A stretch of 64,000 bases of DNA from Bacteroidales bacterium (GTDB lineage Bacteria; Bacteroidota; Bacteroidia; Bacteroidales; P3), in assembly GCA_017455205.1 (NCBI GenBank), contig JAFTBM010000045.1, positions 1 through 64,000 on the forward strand, read 5' to 3'. A program made the position numbers and the translations under genes. Below, piece by piece: positions 16,389 through 26,017 of this stretch (positions are counted from its first letter, which is position 1; the number at the start of each line of letters is the position of its first letter). Under the pieces are notes generated by a model that saw only the letters and a list, made by a program, of their open reading frames with translations, did not search any database and was not told the origin of the DNA.

Positions 16389-18515
16389 ATGAAACGACCG
16401 ATTCTTCTCCTCCTTGCCGCCTTTATGGCCGCACCCACCCTCGTCCGTGCCGACGAAGGCATGTGGATACCTATGCTCCTCGGACGCAACCAAGCTGCCA
16501 TGCAGCGTGCTGGTATGCACCTCTCGGCCTCCGACATCTACGACGTCAACCACGCCTCGCTCAAAGATGCCGTCGTCCTTTTCGCTGGCGGCTGCACGGG
16601 CGAGTTTATCTCCGATGAAGGTCTGCTGCTCACCAACCACCACTGTGGCTACGGCCAAATCGTCAAGCACTCCACCGTCGAACACGACTACCTGACCAAC
16701 GGCTTTTGGGCGATGAACCGCGACCAGGAAATTCCCTGCCCAGGGCTGACCGTGGTGCGCCTCGTCCGTATGGAAGACGTAACTACACAAGTGCTTGCAA
16801 ACACCGACGACCAAATGACCGAATCCGAACGCGAGGCCACCATCAGTGCCAATATCGAGGCACTCACTCAAAAAGCCGTGGAAGGCTCACACTATAAGGC
16901 CGTCGTAAAGCCTTTCTACTATGGCAACCAGTATTTTATGTATATCAACGAGGTCTTCACCGATGTTCGACTCGTGGGTGCACCACCCTCCAATATCGGC
17001 AAGTTCGGTGGCGACACCGACAACTGGATGTGGCCTCGCCACACTGGCGACTTCAGCCTCTTCCGCGTCTATGCCGCCGATGGCCTCCCCGCCGACTTCA
17101 GCAAAGAAAACACCCCCTACCGTCCTCTGCAGCATCTCCAAATAAGCCTTAAAGGTATCAACGAGGGCGACTTCACCTTCGTCTTCGGCTACCCAGGCAC
17201 CACCCGACGATATGTAACCCACGATGCCGTGAACCTTGCCGCCAACATCGAGAACCCCATCCGCATCGCCCTACGCGACATCCGCCTTGCTCACTACAAT
17301 GCCGCCATGAAGCAGTCGCCCGCCCAGCGTCTCAAGTACGCCTCGCGCGTGGCTGGCATCGCCAACGGCTGGAAAAAATGGCAAGGCGAAACCCTCGGCA
17401 TTGAACGACTTCACGGCGTGGAACAGAAAATGCAGCAAGAAGCCTCCTTCCGCCGCTGGGCTGCCGATAAGCCCCAGTACCGCAACGTACTCGACAGCCT
17501 CGAAGCAGCCTACGCCACACTAACCGATGTCGAAGTGGAACGCGTCTACTTCAACGAAGCCCTCCTCGCTTCCGACTTCATGAACCGCGCCCTCGCCCTC
17601 TGGCGGCTCACCCGCCAAAACAGCGATGCCGCCGCCCAAAAACTCCTCGCCGACAGCCGCCAATACTTCGCCGACTTCTCCATCCACTCACCCATCGACC
17701 AAGCCATCTTCACCGAGACCCTCGTCTACGCCTGGCAACACGGCTACGCCCCCTACATCGACAAAAAATACACCAATGCCCAAACCCTCACCACTTACCT
17801 CAACACCATCTACACCAAGTCCATCCTCAACCAGCCCCAAAAGCTCGAAAAGCTCCTCACCCTCCCCACCGAAAAACGTGCCTCACGCCTTGCCACCCTT
17901 CTCAAAAACGACCCCGCACTCATCCTCTTCCACACCGCCTACTCCCAAGTCTACTCTCCCGAGAAGAACCAGTCCTTCTCCGCCGCCAATGCCCGCATTA
18001 GCCACCTCATGCGAACCTATGTGCGTGGCATGATGGAGCAATTCCCCGACAGCAATTTCTTCCCCGATGCCAACCTCACCCTCCGCGTTGCCTATGGCCA
18101 TGTGCAGGGCTTCCGCCCACGCGATGCCGTCTACTACACCCCCTACAGCACCATTGACGGCATCATGGAGAAAGAAAACCCCGACATCTACGACTATCGC
18201 GTTGAGCCTCGCCTCAAAGAACTCTACCTCCACAAAGACTATGGCCAATATGCCAACTCCAAAGGCGAATTGCCCACCTGCTTTATCGCCACCAACCACA
18301 CCACTGGCGGCAACAGCGGCAGCCCCGTCCTCAACGCCGACGGCCAACTCATCGGCATCAACTTCGACCGCTGCTGGGAGGGTACTATGAGCGACCTCCT
18401 CTTCGACCCTAACTACTGCCGCAACATCAGCCTCGACATCCGCTACTGCCTCTTCCTCATCGACAAATACGCTGGTGCCACCCACCTCATCCAAGAAATG
18501 ACGATAGTCAAGTGA
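16389..18515 (+). CDS. dpp11: S46 dipeptidyl peptidase, DPP11-like (Asp/Glu-specific)
   Basis: A 708-residue exported peptidase with a signal peptide (MKRPILLLLAAFMAAPTLVRA). The family S46 triad is visible as His85 (LTNHHCGYG), Asp221 (RHTGDFSLFR) and Ser643 (GGNSGSPVLN). Eighteen residues after the catalytic Ser lies Arg661 (INFDRCWEGTMSD). In Porphyromonas DPP11 an Arg at this spacing selects Asp or Glu at P1, where DPP7 has Gly. Such enzymes release acidic dipeptides for uptake by amino-acid-fermenting Bacteroidales. Length matches DPP11 (about 720). It is 49 bp after the ABC ATPase gene, with no clear promoter in between. Confidence 0.92.
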   Translation: MKRPILLLLAAFMAAPTLVRADEGMWIPMLLGRNQAAMQRAGMHLSASDIYDVNHASLKDAVVLFAGGCTGEFISDEGLLLTNHHCGYGQIVKHSTVEHDYLTNGFWAMNRDQEIPCPGLTVVRLVRMEDVTTQVLANTDDQMTESEREATISANIEALTQKAVEGSHYKAVVKPFYYGNQYFMYINEVFTDVRLVGAPPSNIGKFGGDTDNWMWPRHTGDFSLFRVYAADGLPADFSKENTPYRPLQHLQISLKGINEGDFTFVFGYPGTTRRYVTHDAVNLAANIENPIRIALRDIRLAHYNAAMKQSPAQRLKYASRVAGIANGWKKWQGETLGIERLHGVEQKMQQEASFRRWAADKPQYRNVLDSLEAAYATLTDVEVERVYFNEALLASDFMNRALALWRLTRQNSDAAAQKLLADSRQYFADFSIHSPIDQAIFTETLVYAWQHGYAPYIDKKYTNAQTLTTYLNTIYTKSILNQPQKLEKLLTLPTEKRASRLATLLKNDPALILFHTAYSQVYSPEKNQSFSAANARISHLMRTYVRGMMEQFPDSNFFPDANLTLRVAYGHVQGFRPRDAVYYTPYSTIDGIMEKENPDIYDYRVEPRLKELYLHKDYGQYANSKGELPTCFIATNHTTGGNSGSPVLNADGQLIGINFDRCWEGTMSDLLFDPNYCRNISLDIRYCLFLIDKYAGATHLIQEMTIVK

Positions 18516-18615
18516 ATAAAGAAACTCACATTGAACCCATTAATCTCTCTTACTACATTAAGTTCCACCCTTTCATAGTAGTTCATAATTCATAGTTTCC
18601 CTAAAGCCCACAACC

Positions 18616-20934
18616 ATGAAAGCAAAAAGTCTCCTCCTGCTCTCTGTGGCAGCCTTCGCCTGCGGTTGCCATCACCCTGCTCCTACGCAGCGTAGCCTCG
18701 ACCAGCAGGCCACCATCCGCCGCCTCTCCGATGCCGACAAAGCCAGCCTTATCGTTGGTACCTACATGCACCGCACTGGCAGCGACTCTAACCTCTACTT
18801 CACCTACCGCGACCAGCTCCCAGGTGCCGCTGGCACCACCAACGCCCTCGACTCAATCGGTATTCCCTCCATCATCCTTGCCGACGGCCCTGCTGGCCTC
18901 CACATCAGTGCCACCCGCCCCGGCGACACCCACACCTACCACTGCACCCACTTCCCCATCGCCACCCTACTCGCCTCCACTTGGGACACCAACCTCATCC
19001 ACCGCGTGGGACAAGCCATCGGCGAAGAAACCTATGCCTATGGAGCCGACATCCTCCTCGCCCCGGCTATCAACATTATGCGCCACCCTCTCTGCGGACG
19101 CAATTTTGAATACTACTCCGAAGACCCCCTCGTCGCTGGGCTGGCAGCCGCTGCCTACATCCGTGGCGTGCAATCCTGCGGCGTAGGCACCAGCGTCAAG
19201 CACTTCGCCGCCAACAACCAAGAGACCAACCGCATGAAAACCGATGTCCGCGCCTCGCAACGTGCCCTACGCGAAATCTACCTCAAAGGATTTGAAATCG
19301 CAATCCGTCAAGGCCAACCTTGGACTGTCATGAGTTCATACAACCAAATCAACGGCACCTACACCTCCGAGAGCCACGACCTACTGACTGCCATCTTGCG
19401 CGGCGAATGGGGCTACGATGGTGCAGTCATCACCGACTGGTTCGGCGGAAGCAATAGCACACGTCAAGTCCAAGCTGGCACCGACCTCATTATGCCTGGT
19501 GCCCGCCACCAGTACGACACCCTCCTCGCCGACCTCTCCAGCGGTCGCCTCTCCCACGAAGACCTCAACCGTAGCGTCGCCCACACCCTTGCCCTCATCG
19601 AAAAAACACCACGTTTCCAAGGCCACCAACCCACCAATGCACCCCACCTCACCGTCCATGCTACCCTCGCCCGACAGACCGCAGCCGAAGGTATGGTGCT
19701 GCTCAAAAATAGCCATGCACTGCCGCTCGCATCCACCGCCCGCCGCCTCGCCCTCTACGGCACCACCTCCTACTCCCTACTCGCTGGCGGCACTGGCTCG
19801 GGAGCCGTCAGCACCAGCCACACCACCACCCTGCCCGAAGGGTTGCAAAACCTCGGCTACGCACTCGACACCACCCTACAGGCCACCTACCAAACCTACT
19901 GGACAACCTACCGTGCCAGCCACTCCGCACCCCGCTCTGAATACCGTCTCCTCTCCCTACCCGCCGAAATGTCCATTGACACCATCAGCCTCGCCACCCA
20001 AGCCGTCCGCAACGACCTCGCATTAATCACCCTCGGTCGCAGTGCTGGCGAAACCAGCGACCGCCCCACCGCCGACTTCAACCTCAGTGCCGCCGAAAGG
20101 CAGCTGCTAGCGCAAGTCTGCCGTGCCTACCACCAGCAGGGCAAAGCCGTCGTAGTATTGCTCAACATCGGTGCCCCCATCGAAACCGCCTCGTGGCAAT
20201 CGCTCCCCGACGCCATTCTCTGCTGCTGGCAGGGCGGACAGGAAGGCGGACAAAGCATAGCCGAGGTTCTCGCTGGCAAGCAATCCCCCTCGGGCAAACT
20301 GACCATGACCTGGCCTCGCACCCTCGCCGACCTCGCCTCCCACCGCAACTTCCCCCTCGACCTACACACCGATGAGGATATCTACGACCGCACCCTCGAC
20401 ACTACAACCCGAAACGTCGACTACGTCCTCTACGAAGAGGATATCTATGTCGGCTATCGCTACACCGACGCCTTCGCCGTTCCCGTGGCCTACCCCTTCG
20501 GCTACGGCCTATCCTACACCTCCTTCAGCTACAGCGATGCCAGCATCCGCACCTGTGCCGACTCCATCGAGGTAATCGTCAGCGTGACCAATACAGGCCA
20601 GCTTCCAGGCAAAGAGGCTGTCCAGCTCTACGCTGCCGCTCCTGATAGCAAGGCTGCCAACAAGCCCGTCAAGGAGCTGAAAGCCTTCGCCAAGACGCAC
20701 CTGCTCCAACCTGGCGAAAGCCAAACCCTCCGCCTAACCCTCGCCACCGCCGACCTCGCCAGCTTCGACGAAGTCAGCTCATCGTGGGTTGTAGCCGAAG
20801 GCGACTATAACTTCCTCATCGGAGCTTCATCGCAGGACATCCGCGCCACCCTCACCGCCCACCTCGCGGGGCAAAGCCGACAAGCAGGCCGCTTACTCAC
20901 CCCCAAGTACCCCCTGCATCTGCTGCACCGCTGA
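18616..20934 (+). CDS. GH3 glycoside hydrolase (beta-glucosidase-like)
   Basis: A 772-residue protein with an N-terminal signal and Cys residues at AFACGC that fit a lipoprotein anchor. The GH3 (alpha/beta) barrel shows LADGPAGLHIS, KHFAANNQETNRM and the nucleophile Asp274 in GAVITDW. The second domain begins AEGMVLLKNSHALPL and contains GRSAGETSDR, with the probable acid/base Glu. The C-terminal about 110 residues form a fibronectin type III-like domain (VSVTNTGQLPGKEAVQLY). This is the BglX-like architecture; substrate could be beta-glucoside, xyloside or others. Periplasmic or surface-bound. It stands alone, 100 bp after dpp11 and convergent with dacB. Confidence 0.92.
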   Translation: MKAKSLLLLSVAAFACGCHHPAPTQRSLDQQATIRRLSDADKASLIVGTYMHRTGSDSNLYFTYRDQLPGAAGTTNALDSIGIPSIILADGPAGLHISATRPGDTHTYHCTHFPIATLLASTWDTNLIHRVGQAIGEETYAYGADILLAPAINIMRHPLCGRNFEYYSEDPLVAGLAAAAYIRGVQSCGVGTSVKHFAANNQETNRMKTDVRASQRALREIYLKGFEIAIRQGQPWTVMSSYNQINGTYTSESHDLLTAILRGEWGYDGAVITDWFGGSNSTRQVQAGTDLIMPGARHQYDTLLADLSSGRLSHEDLNRSVAHTLALIEKTPRFQGHQPTNAPHLTVHATLARQTAAEGMVLLKNSHALPLASTARRLALYGTTSYSLLAGGTGSGAVSTSHTTTLPEGLQNLGYALDTTLQATYQTYWTTYRASHSAPRSEYRLLSLPAEMSIDTISLATQAVRNDLALITLGRSAGETSDRPTADFNLSAAERQLLAQVCRAYHQQGKAVVVLLNIGAPIETASWQSLPDAILCCWQGGQEGGQSIAEVLAGKQSPSGKLTMTWPRTLADLASHRNFPLDLHTDEDIYDRTLDTTTRNVDYVLYEEDIYVGYRYTDAFAVPVAYPFGYGLSYTSFSYSDASIRTCADSIEVIVSVTNTGQLPGKEAVQLYAAAPDSKAANKPVKELKAFAKTHLLQPGESQTLRLTLATADLASFDEVSSSWVVAEGDYNFLIGASSQDIRATLTAHLAGQSRQAGRLLTPKYPLHLLHR

Positions 20935-20976
20935 CCACTCTGTGGCTTTTTCCACACTGCATCGCCCTGCTCCTCC

Positions 20977-22437
20977 TTATGTGTGGAGAAGGGCTATCTG
21001 CTGCAGGATACGCTCAAGCTTCTCGGCCACCACACGGCTGGTGCATTCGTGGCCATTGCTGATGATGGAGAAGGCGTAGGTCTCGCCACCAGCGGTCTGC
21101 ACATAGCCCGCGTAGGCTTTCACACCCTCCATCGTGCCAGTCTTGACGTAGACCGATACCCCTTTGGGCAGCGATGGCAACAGACGCCGCGCCGTACCAC
21201 TCTCGCCAGCTTTGGGCAGCGTGAGGAGAAACTTATCGTAGTACGGCTCTCGATTGAGAGCCGATAGGTAGCGGCAGAGGAAATCGGCAGTGGTATGGTC
21301 AAGCCGCGAAAGGCCGCTACCATCAACCACACGTGTTCCCTTGGTCGAAAGCCCCATCCCTTTGAGATATTGCACCACCACCTTTTCTCCGTTTTCAAAG
21401 CTCCCCTCTCCAAATACTTTATAGCCCAGGTATTTGAATATGCACTCGGCATAGAGGTTGTTGCTCGTATGATTAGTGTATTGTGCAATGGTTGCATAGG
21501 GACTGCTTCGGTAGTCAAGCACCTGCTGCAGGCTGTCGGGCTCCACCGTGGCCTCCGCCGAGGTGGCCGAGACGCTGATACCATGGGTGCGAAGGTAGGT
21601 AGAGAAAAGGTCGGCGAAGTTCTTGGCCGGTGTAGGCATAGCCGCCCGTATGGCAAACTCAGCCTTTCCCAGCGGCACTGTGCCAGTGTATCGTCGCTCC
21701 GCTGAAAAGGGACTGCCGTAGACCACCACGCCGTCGCCCGTACCTTCTTCGCCCGTACTCACTTGGTTGGTGGCGTAAATCTCAAGGTTCTTCGGTTGAG
21801 TCCGAGCCACCGCCGCTGCCAGCCCTTCATGACTCGCCGGGTTGAAGTAGACGAAATACATATTCTCGTGGAAGTTCAACCCACTGACCCCCGAAGCATA
21901 GTAGTTGCCAATGTCGCCCCACTGCCAGCTGTCGTGTAGCGGCTTTGAGTCGAAGGTGCTGGCATCGTAGAATATGCGCCCATAGATGCGCCTGATGCCT
22001 TTCCCCTTGAGTGCACGCGTTAGGGCTGCAAAGAGGGTGTCGGGATGTGTCTGCCGATAGCGGTAGGAACCCAACATCGGGTCGCCTCCACCTATGAGGT
22101 AGACATCGCCATGCAGCACGCCTTCGCGGTCCACCGTGCCATGCATCACCACCCGCGTGGTGAAACGAAAGTCGCCCCCCAACTGGGCAAACCCCGCCCC
22201 TGTGGTGAAGAGTTTCGACACCGAAGCCGTGGTCAGCGACAGACCCGCATTGTGCTCATATATAGCCTTGTTGGTCTCCACATTGTAGACGCTCACTGCC
22301 AGCACCCCGTGTTCCATTCCCTCCTCTCGCTCTACCTTGCCGACAGCCTGTTCTATTCCTTTGGTGGATTGTGCTTCAACTATCGTGGGACACAGCAGGG
22401 CTGCGGCCACAAGCAATTTCAGTCGGTTGCGTTTCAT
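20977..22437 (-). CDS. dacB: D-alanyl-D-alanine carboxypeptidase/endopeptidase (PBP4, S13)
   Basis: A 486-residue periplasmic enzyme of peptidoglycan remodelling. Signal peptide MKRNRLKLLVAAALLCPTIVEA. The penicillin-binding motifs are SVSK (Ser72, Lys75), SNN in NHTSNNLYAE and KTG in YVKTGTMEG. A large insert between the first two motifs is typical of class C PBP4-type S13 enzymes. The frame is open 109 codons upstream but that overlaps engB; ATG 22437 overlaps the engB stop as ATGA, so translation is coupled. Last gene of the folP-to-dacB operon. Confidence 0.93.
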   Translation of the reverse strand: MKRNRLKLLVAAALLCPTIVEAQSTKGIEQAVGKVEREEGMEHGVLAVSVYNVETNKAIYEHNAGLSLTTASVSKLFTTGAGFAQLGGDFRFTTRVVMHGTVDREGVLHGDVYLIGGGDPMLGSYRYRQTHPDTLFAALTRALKGKGIRRIYGRIFYDASTFDSKPLHDSWQWGDIGNYYASGVSGLNFHENMYFVYFNPASHEGLAAAVARTQPKNLEIYATNQVSTGEEGTGDGVVVYGSPFSAERRYTGTVPLGKAEFAIRAAMPTPAKNFADLFSTYLRTHGISVSATSAEATVEPDSLQQVLDYRSSPYATIAQYTNHTSNNLYAECIFKYLGYKVFGEGSFENGEKVVVQYLKGMGLSTKGTRVVDGSGLSRLDHTTADFLCRYLSALNREPYYDKFLLTLPKAGESGTARRLLPSLPKGVSVYVKTGTMEGVKAYAGYVQTAGGETYAFSIISNGHECTSRVVAEKLERILQQIALLHT

Positions 22438-23036
22438 CGTGTGAGTGTTTGATTGATAGTTTCGATTTGGTCGAGCAGGGAATCGCGTCCGTAACCCGTC
22501 AGTGCCGAGGTGAGCAGCATCGGCGGCAATTCTTCCCATTGCTCGCCCAGCACTTGCTTCATGGCCTTGATGTTTTTCATCACCTCGCGCTGGTTTTCTT
22601 TGTCGGTTTTGGTGAAAACCACCGTCAGGGGGACTCCACCCCTGCCGAGCATACCGATGAAGTCCACATCTATCGCCTGCGGCGGAATGCGGCTGTCCAC
22701 CAGCACGAAGGTATTGGCCAGTACCTCGCGGCGAAGCAAGTAGTCGCGTATCATCGTGCTCCACGCCTCACGCGAGCTTTTCGAAACGCGGGCATAGCCG
22801 TAGCCTGGCAGGTCGACCAAGTACCACTGCCGATTGATCAGGAAATGATTTATCAGCTGCGTCTTGCCCGGTCTACCGCTGGTTTTGGCCAATCCTTTGA
22901 CCCCCGTCAGCATGTTTATCAGCGACGATTTGCCCACATTGCTTCGCCCAATAAAAGCATACTCTGGCAGCCCGTCGGTGGGACACTTCCGATAGTTCGG
23001 GCTGCTCACTGCAAACGTGGCACTCTCTATCTTCAT
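22434..23036 (-). CDS. engB: Ribosome biogenesis GTP-binding protein EngB/YihA
   Basis: A 200-residue TRAFAC-class GTPase needed for large ribosomal subunit assembly. G1 is GRSNVGKSS, G2 contains SGRPGKTQ, G3 is DLPGYGYA and G4 is FTKTDK; TSALTGYG matches G5. Length is standard. It overlaps glsB upstream and dacB downstream by ATGA, so the three are translationally linked. Confidence 0.96.
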   Translation of the reverse strand: MKIESATFAVSSPNYRKCPTDGLPEYAFIGRSNVGKSSLINMLTGVKGLAKTSGRPGKTQLINHFLINRQWYLVDLPGYGYARVSKSSREAWSTMIRDYLLRREVLANTFVLVDSRIPPQAIDVDFIGMLGRGGVPLTVVFTKTDKENQREVMKNIKAMKQVLGEQWEELPPMLLTSALTGYGRDSLLDQIETINQTLTR

Positions 23037-24154
23037 GCCTTCCCCCTCCTCTTTTCTTGCCGCGTCTTGCGCCCGTTTCCGAGCGAGGTGCGAAGCCGCT
23101 TGAGGCTAAGCAGCTCCTGCAGGCTACGCTGTTCCTCCTCGTCGTGCCTGCGCCACCAAGGAAGCCTCCGCATATCAATGCCGAAAAGCCGCTTGCGGTC
23201 GAACAGTGGATTCTTCTCGGTGTAGCTTTCCATGTGCCGAGCCCGCTTGTCGGCGTAGATGTCGCCGAGGGTGATGAGGATACCTGTGTCGGTAGTGCCA
23301 GCAAGGTGGTGGTTGGGGCAAGTCCCAAACGAGCGCATCGACGGCGAGAGGTTCATGTAGGCGTTGATCAGCGGCGGCACTGTGTTGCCATGTTCGCGAG
23401 CCGCACGCAGGAGTATCTGGTAGTCCTCCTTGTAGTTGCGCCCACAGAAGAGCTGTACCAGCTTGTTGTAGTCGCTTTCGATGCCCACCTCCTCGAAAGG
23501 CCACATCAGGCCGTCGCGGTCGGGGAAGTGCTTTTGGTAGAAGTAGAGTATCATGTCGCGCACCTCGCGATTGATGTCGGCATACATGGTGATCTTGCCA
23601 TAGAAGTAGCGCGTCTCTGGCACCTCAAGGGCCAACACACCGAGCCCATCCCACAGGTTATCGAGCGAATAGATGCCCTTCCGCAGGTCGTTGGACGGCT
23701 GATAGGCTGGCTGCACGAATGCACGCCCCAGCTCGATGGTGTAGGGCAAGTAGTCGTTGATGAATTGTTCGCTGAACTGGTACTGGTCGGCCACGGGCGT
23801 AACAATCGAGCCATCCTCCCGCCGTTGCATATTGCTGCCGTGGATGAAGCGGTAAGCACCCACTATCTCCTCGTCGTCGGGATTCCACACGAAGAGCTGG
23901 CGGCAGCAGTAGGGGTCGGCCAGCAAGTCGTAGCGGTCGATATCCACCTCCTGTCCCGTGCCGCCACCCTCCGAGGCAAAGCTGAGTTCGCGCAACCGAC
24001 CTATCTCGCGCATGATATTGGGCGAGAGGTGCGCCGTGGTGATATAGATCTCTTTCCCACCGTGGTTGGTCTTGCGCAGAAAATGCTTTTGCTTGAGCTC
24101 CTGCTTGATGAGCTCACGGCTGACGGGCGGTGCTATGTAGGATAGGTCTGGCAT
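23033..24154 (-). CDS. glsB: N-acyltransferase GlsB-like (OlsB/hemolysin family, glycine lipid synthesis)
   Basis: A 373-residue GNAT-type acyltransferase of the OlsB or putative hemolysin family. Recognisable segments are REIGRLRELSFASEGGGTG, VDIDRYDLLADPY, GAYRFIHG and ELGRAFVQPAYQ, matching enzymes that transfer a 3-hydroxyacyl chain to an amino acid. In Bacteroides the GlsB/GlsA pair makes glycine lipids: GlsB N-acylates glycine and GlsA adds the second acyl chain. Here a PlsC-type gene lies 18 bp upstream, the same pairing. The C-terminal about 100 residues carry a His/Cys segment (FGTCPNHHLAG) and a basic tail. The stop overlaps engB by ATGA. Confidence 0.82.
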   Translation of the reverse strand: MPDLSYIAPPVSRELIKQELKQKHFLRKTNHGGKEIYITTAHLSPNIMREIGRLRELSFASEGGGTGQEVDIDRYDLLADPYCCRQLFVWNPDDEEIVGAYRFIHGSNMQRREDGSIVTPVADQYQFSEQFINDYLPYTIELGRAFVQPAYQPSNDLRKGIYSLDNLWDGLGVLALEVPETRYFYGKITMYADINREVRDMILYFYQKHFPDRDGLMWPFEEVGIESDYNKLVQLFCGRNYKEDYQILLRAAREHGNTVPPLINAYMNLSPSMRSFGTCPNHHLAGTTDTGILITLGDIYADKRARHMESYTEKNPLFDRKRLFGIDMRRLPWWRRHDEEEQRSLQELLSLKRLRTSLGNGRKTRQEKRRGKA

Positions 24155-24172
24155 ATTCCCAATCGTTTGTTG

Positions 24173-25042
24173 TTATGGTTCAAAGATGGCATCTGGCTCC
24201 TCGGCCAGCCGGTAGACGTGCGCCCTGACGCGGGTTGCCCACTCCTGCGGTGTGTGCCGACTGTCGAAGGTCTGCCACGGGATGGCCTTGCCAAAGGTGA
24301 TGCCGAAGGTCTTTCCCCGCTGGGCATACATCTCGGCGGGCAGCAAAGCCATCTCGAAGCTGAACTTGATGCCCAGCCGCTTGCGCAGGTTGGCGATGGT
24401 GTAGAAGCGGCGCCGATTGTGGGCATCGGTATGGACGGGGACGATATCTCGCTGGTAGCGGACGGCTTTCTTGATGAAGGTGGCCTTCCACTCCAAGTCC
24501 TGCACCACGCCGTCTACCCTCCGCGAGCAGGCCCCTGCTGGAAAATAGAGCAGCGCATTGTGGGCAGCGAAAGCCTCCTCAAGCCCCGCCAGCGCTTTGT
24601 TGCGGCTAACCTTGTCGATAGGGATAAAGAGCTCGCGAAGCCCAGGCAGGTAGAGCAGAAAATCGTTGACAGGGAACTGGATATCCTTCCTCACCCTCCC
24701 CACGGCTCCCATCAGTGCCAACCCATCGGGGCCACCCAGCGGATGGTTGCCCACCACCATCGGCCAACCCTCCGTTGGGATATGCTCCGCCCCACGGGTG
24801 GAGATGGTGATTCCGAGGTCCTGCGGGTCGTGCCCCTCGAGAAACTTGTAGACAAAATCCAAACCGAAATACTGACGGTTGAGGTAAATCCCCGCGTTGA
24901 GTTCGGGCACGTGCAGCAGCCGCTCCAACCACCGCACCGCTACCTTGGGCAGCTTCACCCCTTTCGAGCCTATCATGCGCTCCACGTCAATGTAATGCTC
25001 GCCGATGCTTTCTATCGTTGGCCGTTCCATCTGCATAGTCAA
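24173..25042 (-). CDS. glsA: O-acyltransferase GlsA-like (PlsC superfamily, glycine lipid synthesis)
   Basis: A 289-residue PlsC-superfamily acyltransferase. The HX4D active site appears as NHPLGGPDG near residue 99, and FPAGACSR near residue 168 replaces the FPEGTRS block of classic AGPATs; this variant is typical of OlsA/GlsA-type enzymes. Predicted role: esterifying the hydroxyl of an N-(3-hydroxyacyl)amino acid at the inner face of the cytoplasmic membrane. It precedes glsB by 18 bp and follows cdaA after a 145-bp gap that shows no clear promoter. Confidence 0.82.
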   Translation of the reverse strand: MTMQMERPTIESIGEHYIDVERMIGSKGVKLPKVAVRWLERLLHVPELNAGIYLNRQYFGLDFVYKFLEGHDPQDLGITISTRGAEHIPTEGWPMVVGNHPLGGPDGLALMGAVGRVRKDIQFPVNDFLLYLPGLRELFIPIDKVSRNKALAGLEEAFAAHNALLYFPAGACSRRVDGVVQDLEWKATFIKKAVRYQRDIVPVHTDAHNRRRFYTIANLRKRLGIKFSFEMALLPAEMYAQRGKTFGITFGKAIPWQTFDSRHTPQEWATRVRAHVYRLAEEPDAIFEP

Positions 25043-25187
25043 TATGGGCTGCAGGCTCCCGACGCTCTGCCGGCGGCACTACTGCCAGTTCTTATTCCTA
25101 ACGGGAAAAATCTGCCAATAGTATATCAACACTCAAAAAAGTGTGCCACCGAGAGCCACCGCACCTCTTCCCAACCCCGCCGCACAT

Positions 25188-25991
25188 TCAGCAGCCGTAG
25201 CGTTCGAGGGCTTGACGGAGCTCCACAGGGCTGACGTCGTGGTGAAGCTCGCCACCGACGGCATAGCTTATCGCCCCCGTCTCCTCGCTGACCACCACGC
25301 TCACCACATCCAGCTCCTCCGTAACGCCGATAGCCGAGCGATGTCGCAAGCCGAGCGACGGGTCGATGTCGAGCCGCGAGGTAACTGGCAGTATGCACCG
25401 CGCAGCCACAATCCGACCTCCCTGTGCGATGACCGCCCCGTCGTGCAGCGGCGAGTTTTTGAAAAACAAGGCTTCCAGCAGTGCACTCGAGGCCGTGGCA
25501 TCAATCCGCTGCCCAGTGGCCACCAGCTCTTCCACCTCGTTGTGCCGCTTGAAGACTATCAGCGCCCCAGTGCGCGTCTGCGACATGTGCATACACGCTC
25601 CCACATAGGCTTCGTAGCCTGCCGATTCGCTCCGCTGCGCCCGCCGGTGCCAAAACCGCAGCCGCTGCCATAGGTTTTGGTCAATCTGCGTCTTGGTACC
25701 CAAAATGAGCAGGAACTTGCGTATCTCGGGCTGGAAAATCACCACCAGTGCAATCAGTCCCACATTGGCCACCGCTCCCAGCAGCGCTCCCAGCAGCCTC
25801 ATTCCAAGCCCCCGCGCCACCAGCCACCCCACCAAGAGCACTATCAGTGCCCAAAAGATCACCATCACGTTTGACCGCCGCACCATCCGATAGATGTAGT
25901 ACACCAGCAGTGCCACTATCACCACGTCAAGCACATCCACCACCCTCACCCTCGGCATCCCCGCCACAGCCAGTATCGTCATCAGTTCCAT
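25188..25991 (-). CDS. cdaA: Diadenylate cyclase CdaA (c-di-AMP synthase)
   Basis: A 267-residue membrane protein. Three hydrophobic helices occupy about residues 18-90, followed by a DisA_N (DAC) domain with the catalytic motifs LHDGAVI and RHRSA. It condenses two ATP to c-di-AMP, a second messenger for osmotic and cell-wall homeostasis. It follows folP by 26 bp; the folP-cdaA pairing is common in Bacteroidota. Confidence 0.95.
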   Translation of the reverse strand: MELMTILAVAGMPRVRVVDVLDVVIVALLVYYIYRMVRRSNVMVIFWALIVLLVGWLVARGLGMRLLGALLGAVANVGLIALVVIFQPEIRKFLLILGTKTQIDQNLWQRLRFWHRRAQRSESAGYEAYVGACMHMSQTRTGALIVFKRHNEVEELVATGQRIDATASSALLEALFFKNSPLHDGAVIAQGGRIVAARCILPVTSRLDIDPSLGLRHRSAIGVTEELDVVSVVVSEETGAISYAVGGELHHDVSPVELRQALERYGC

Positions 25992-26017
25992 GCTATCTCC
26001 TTTTTGTGTCCAAACTC

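Noticed and set aside
20936..20976. Terminator between the GH3 gene and dacB
   Set aside because: Only a short TGTGG/CCACA pairing is visible; too weak to support.
20977..22764. Longer dacB start at 22764
   Set aside because: It would overlap engB by more than 300 bp and lacks a signal peptide; ATG 22437 gives a clear signal and an ATGA junction.
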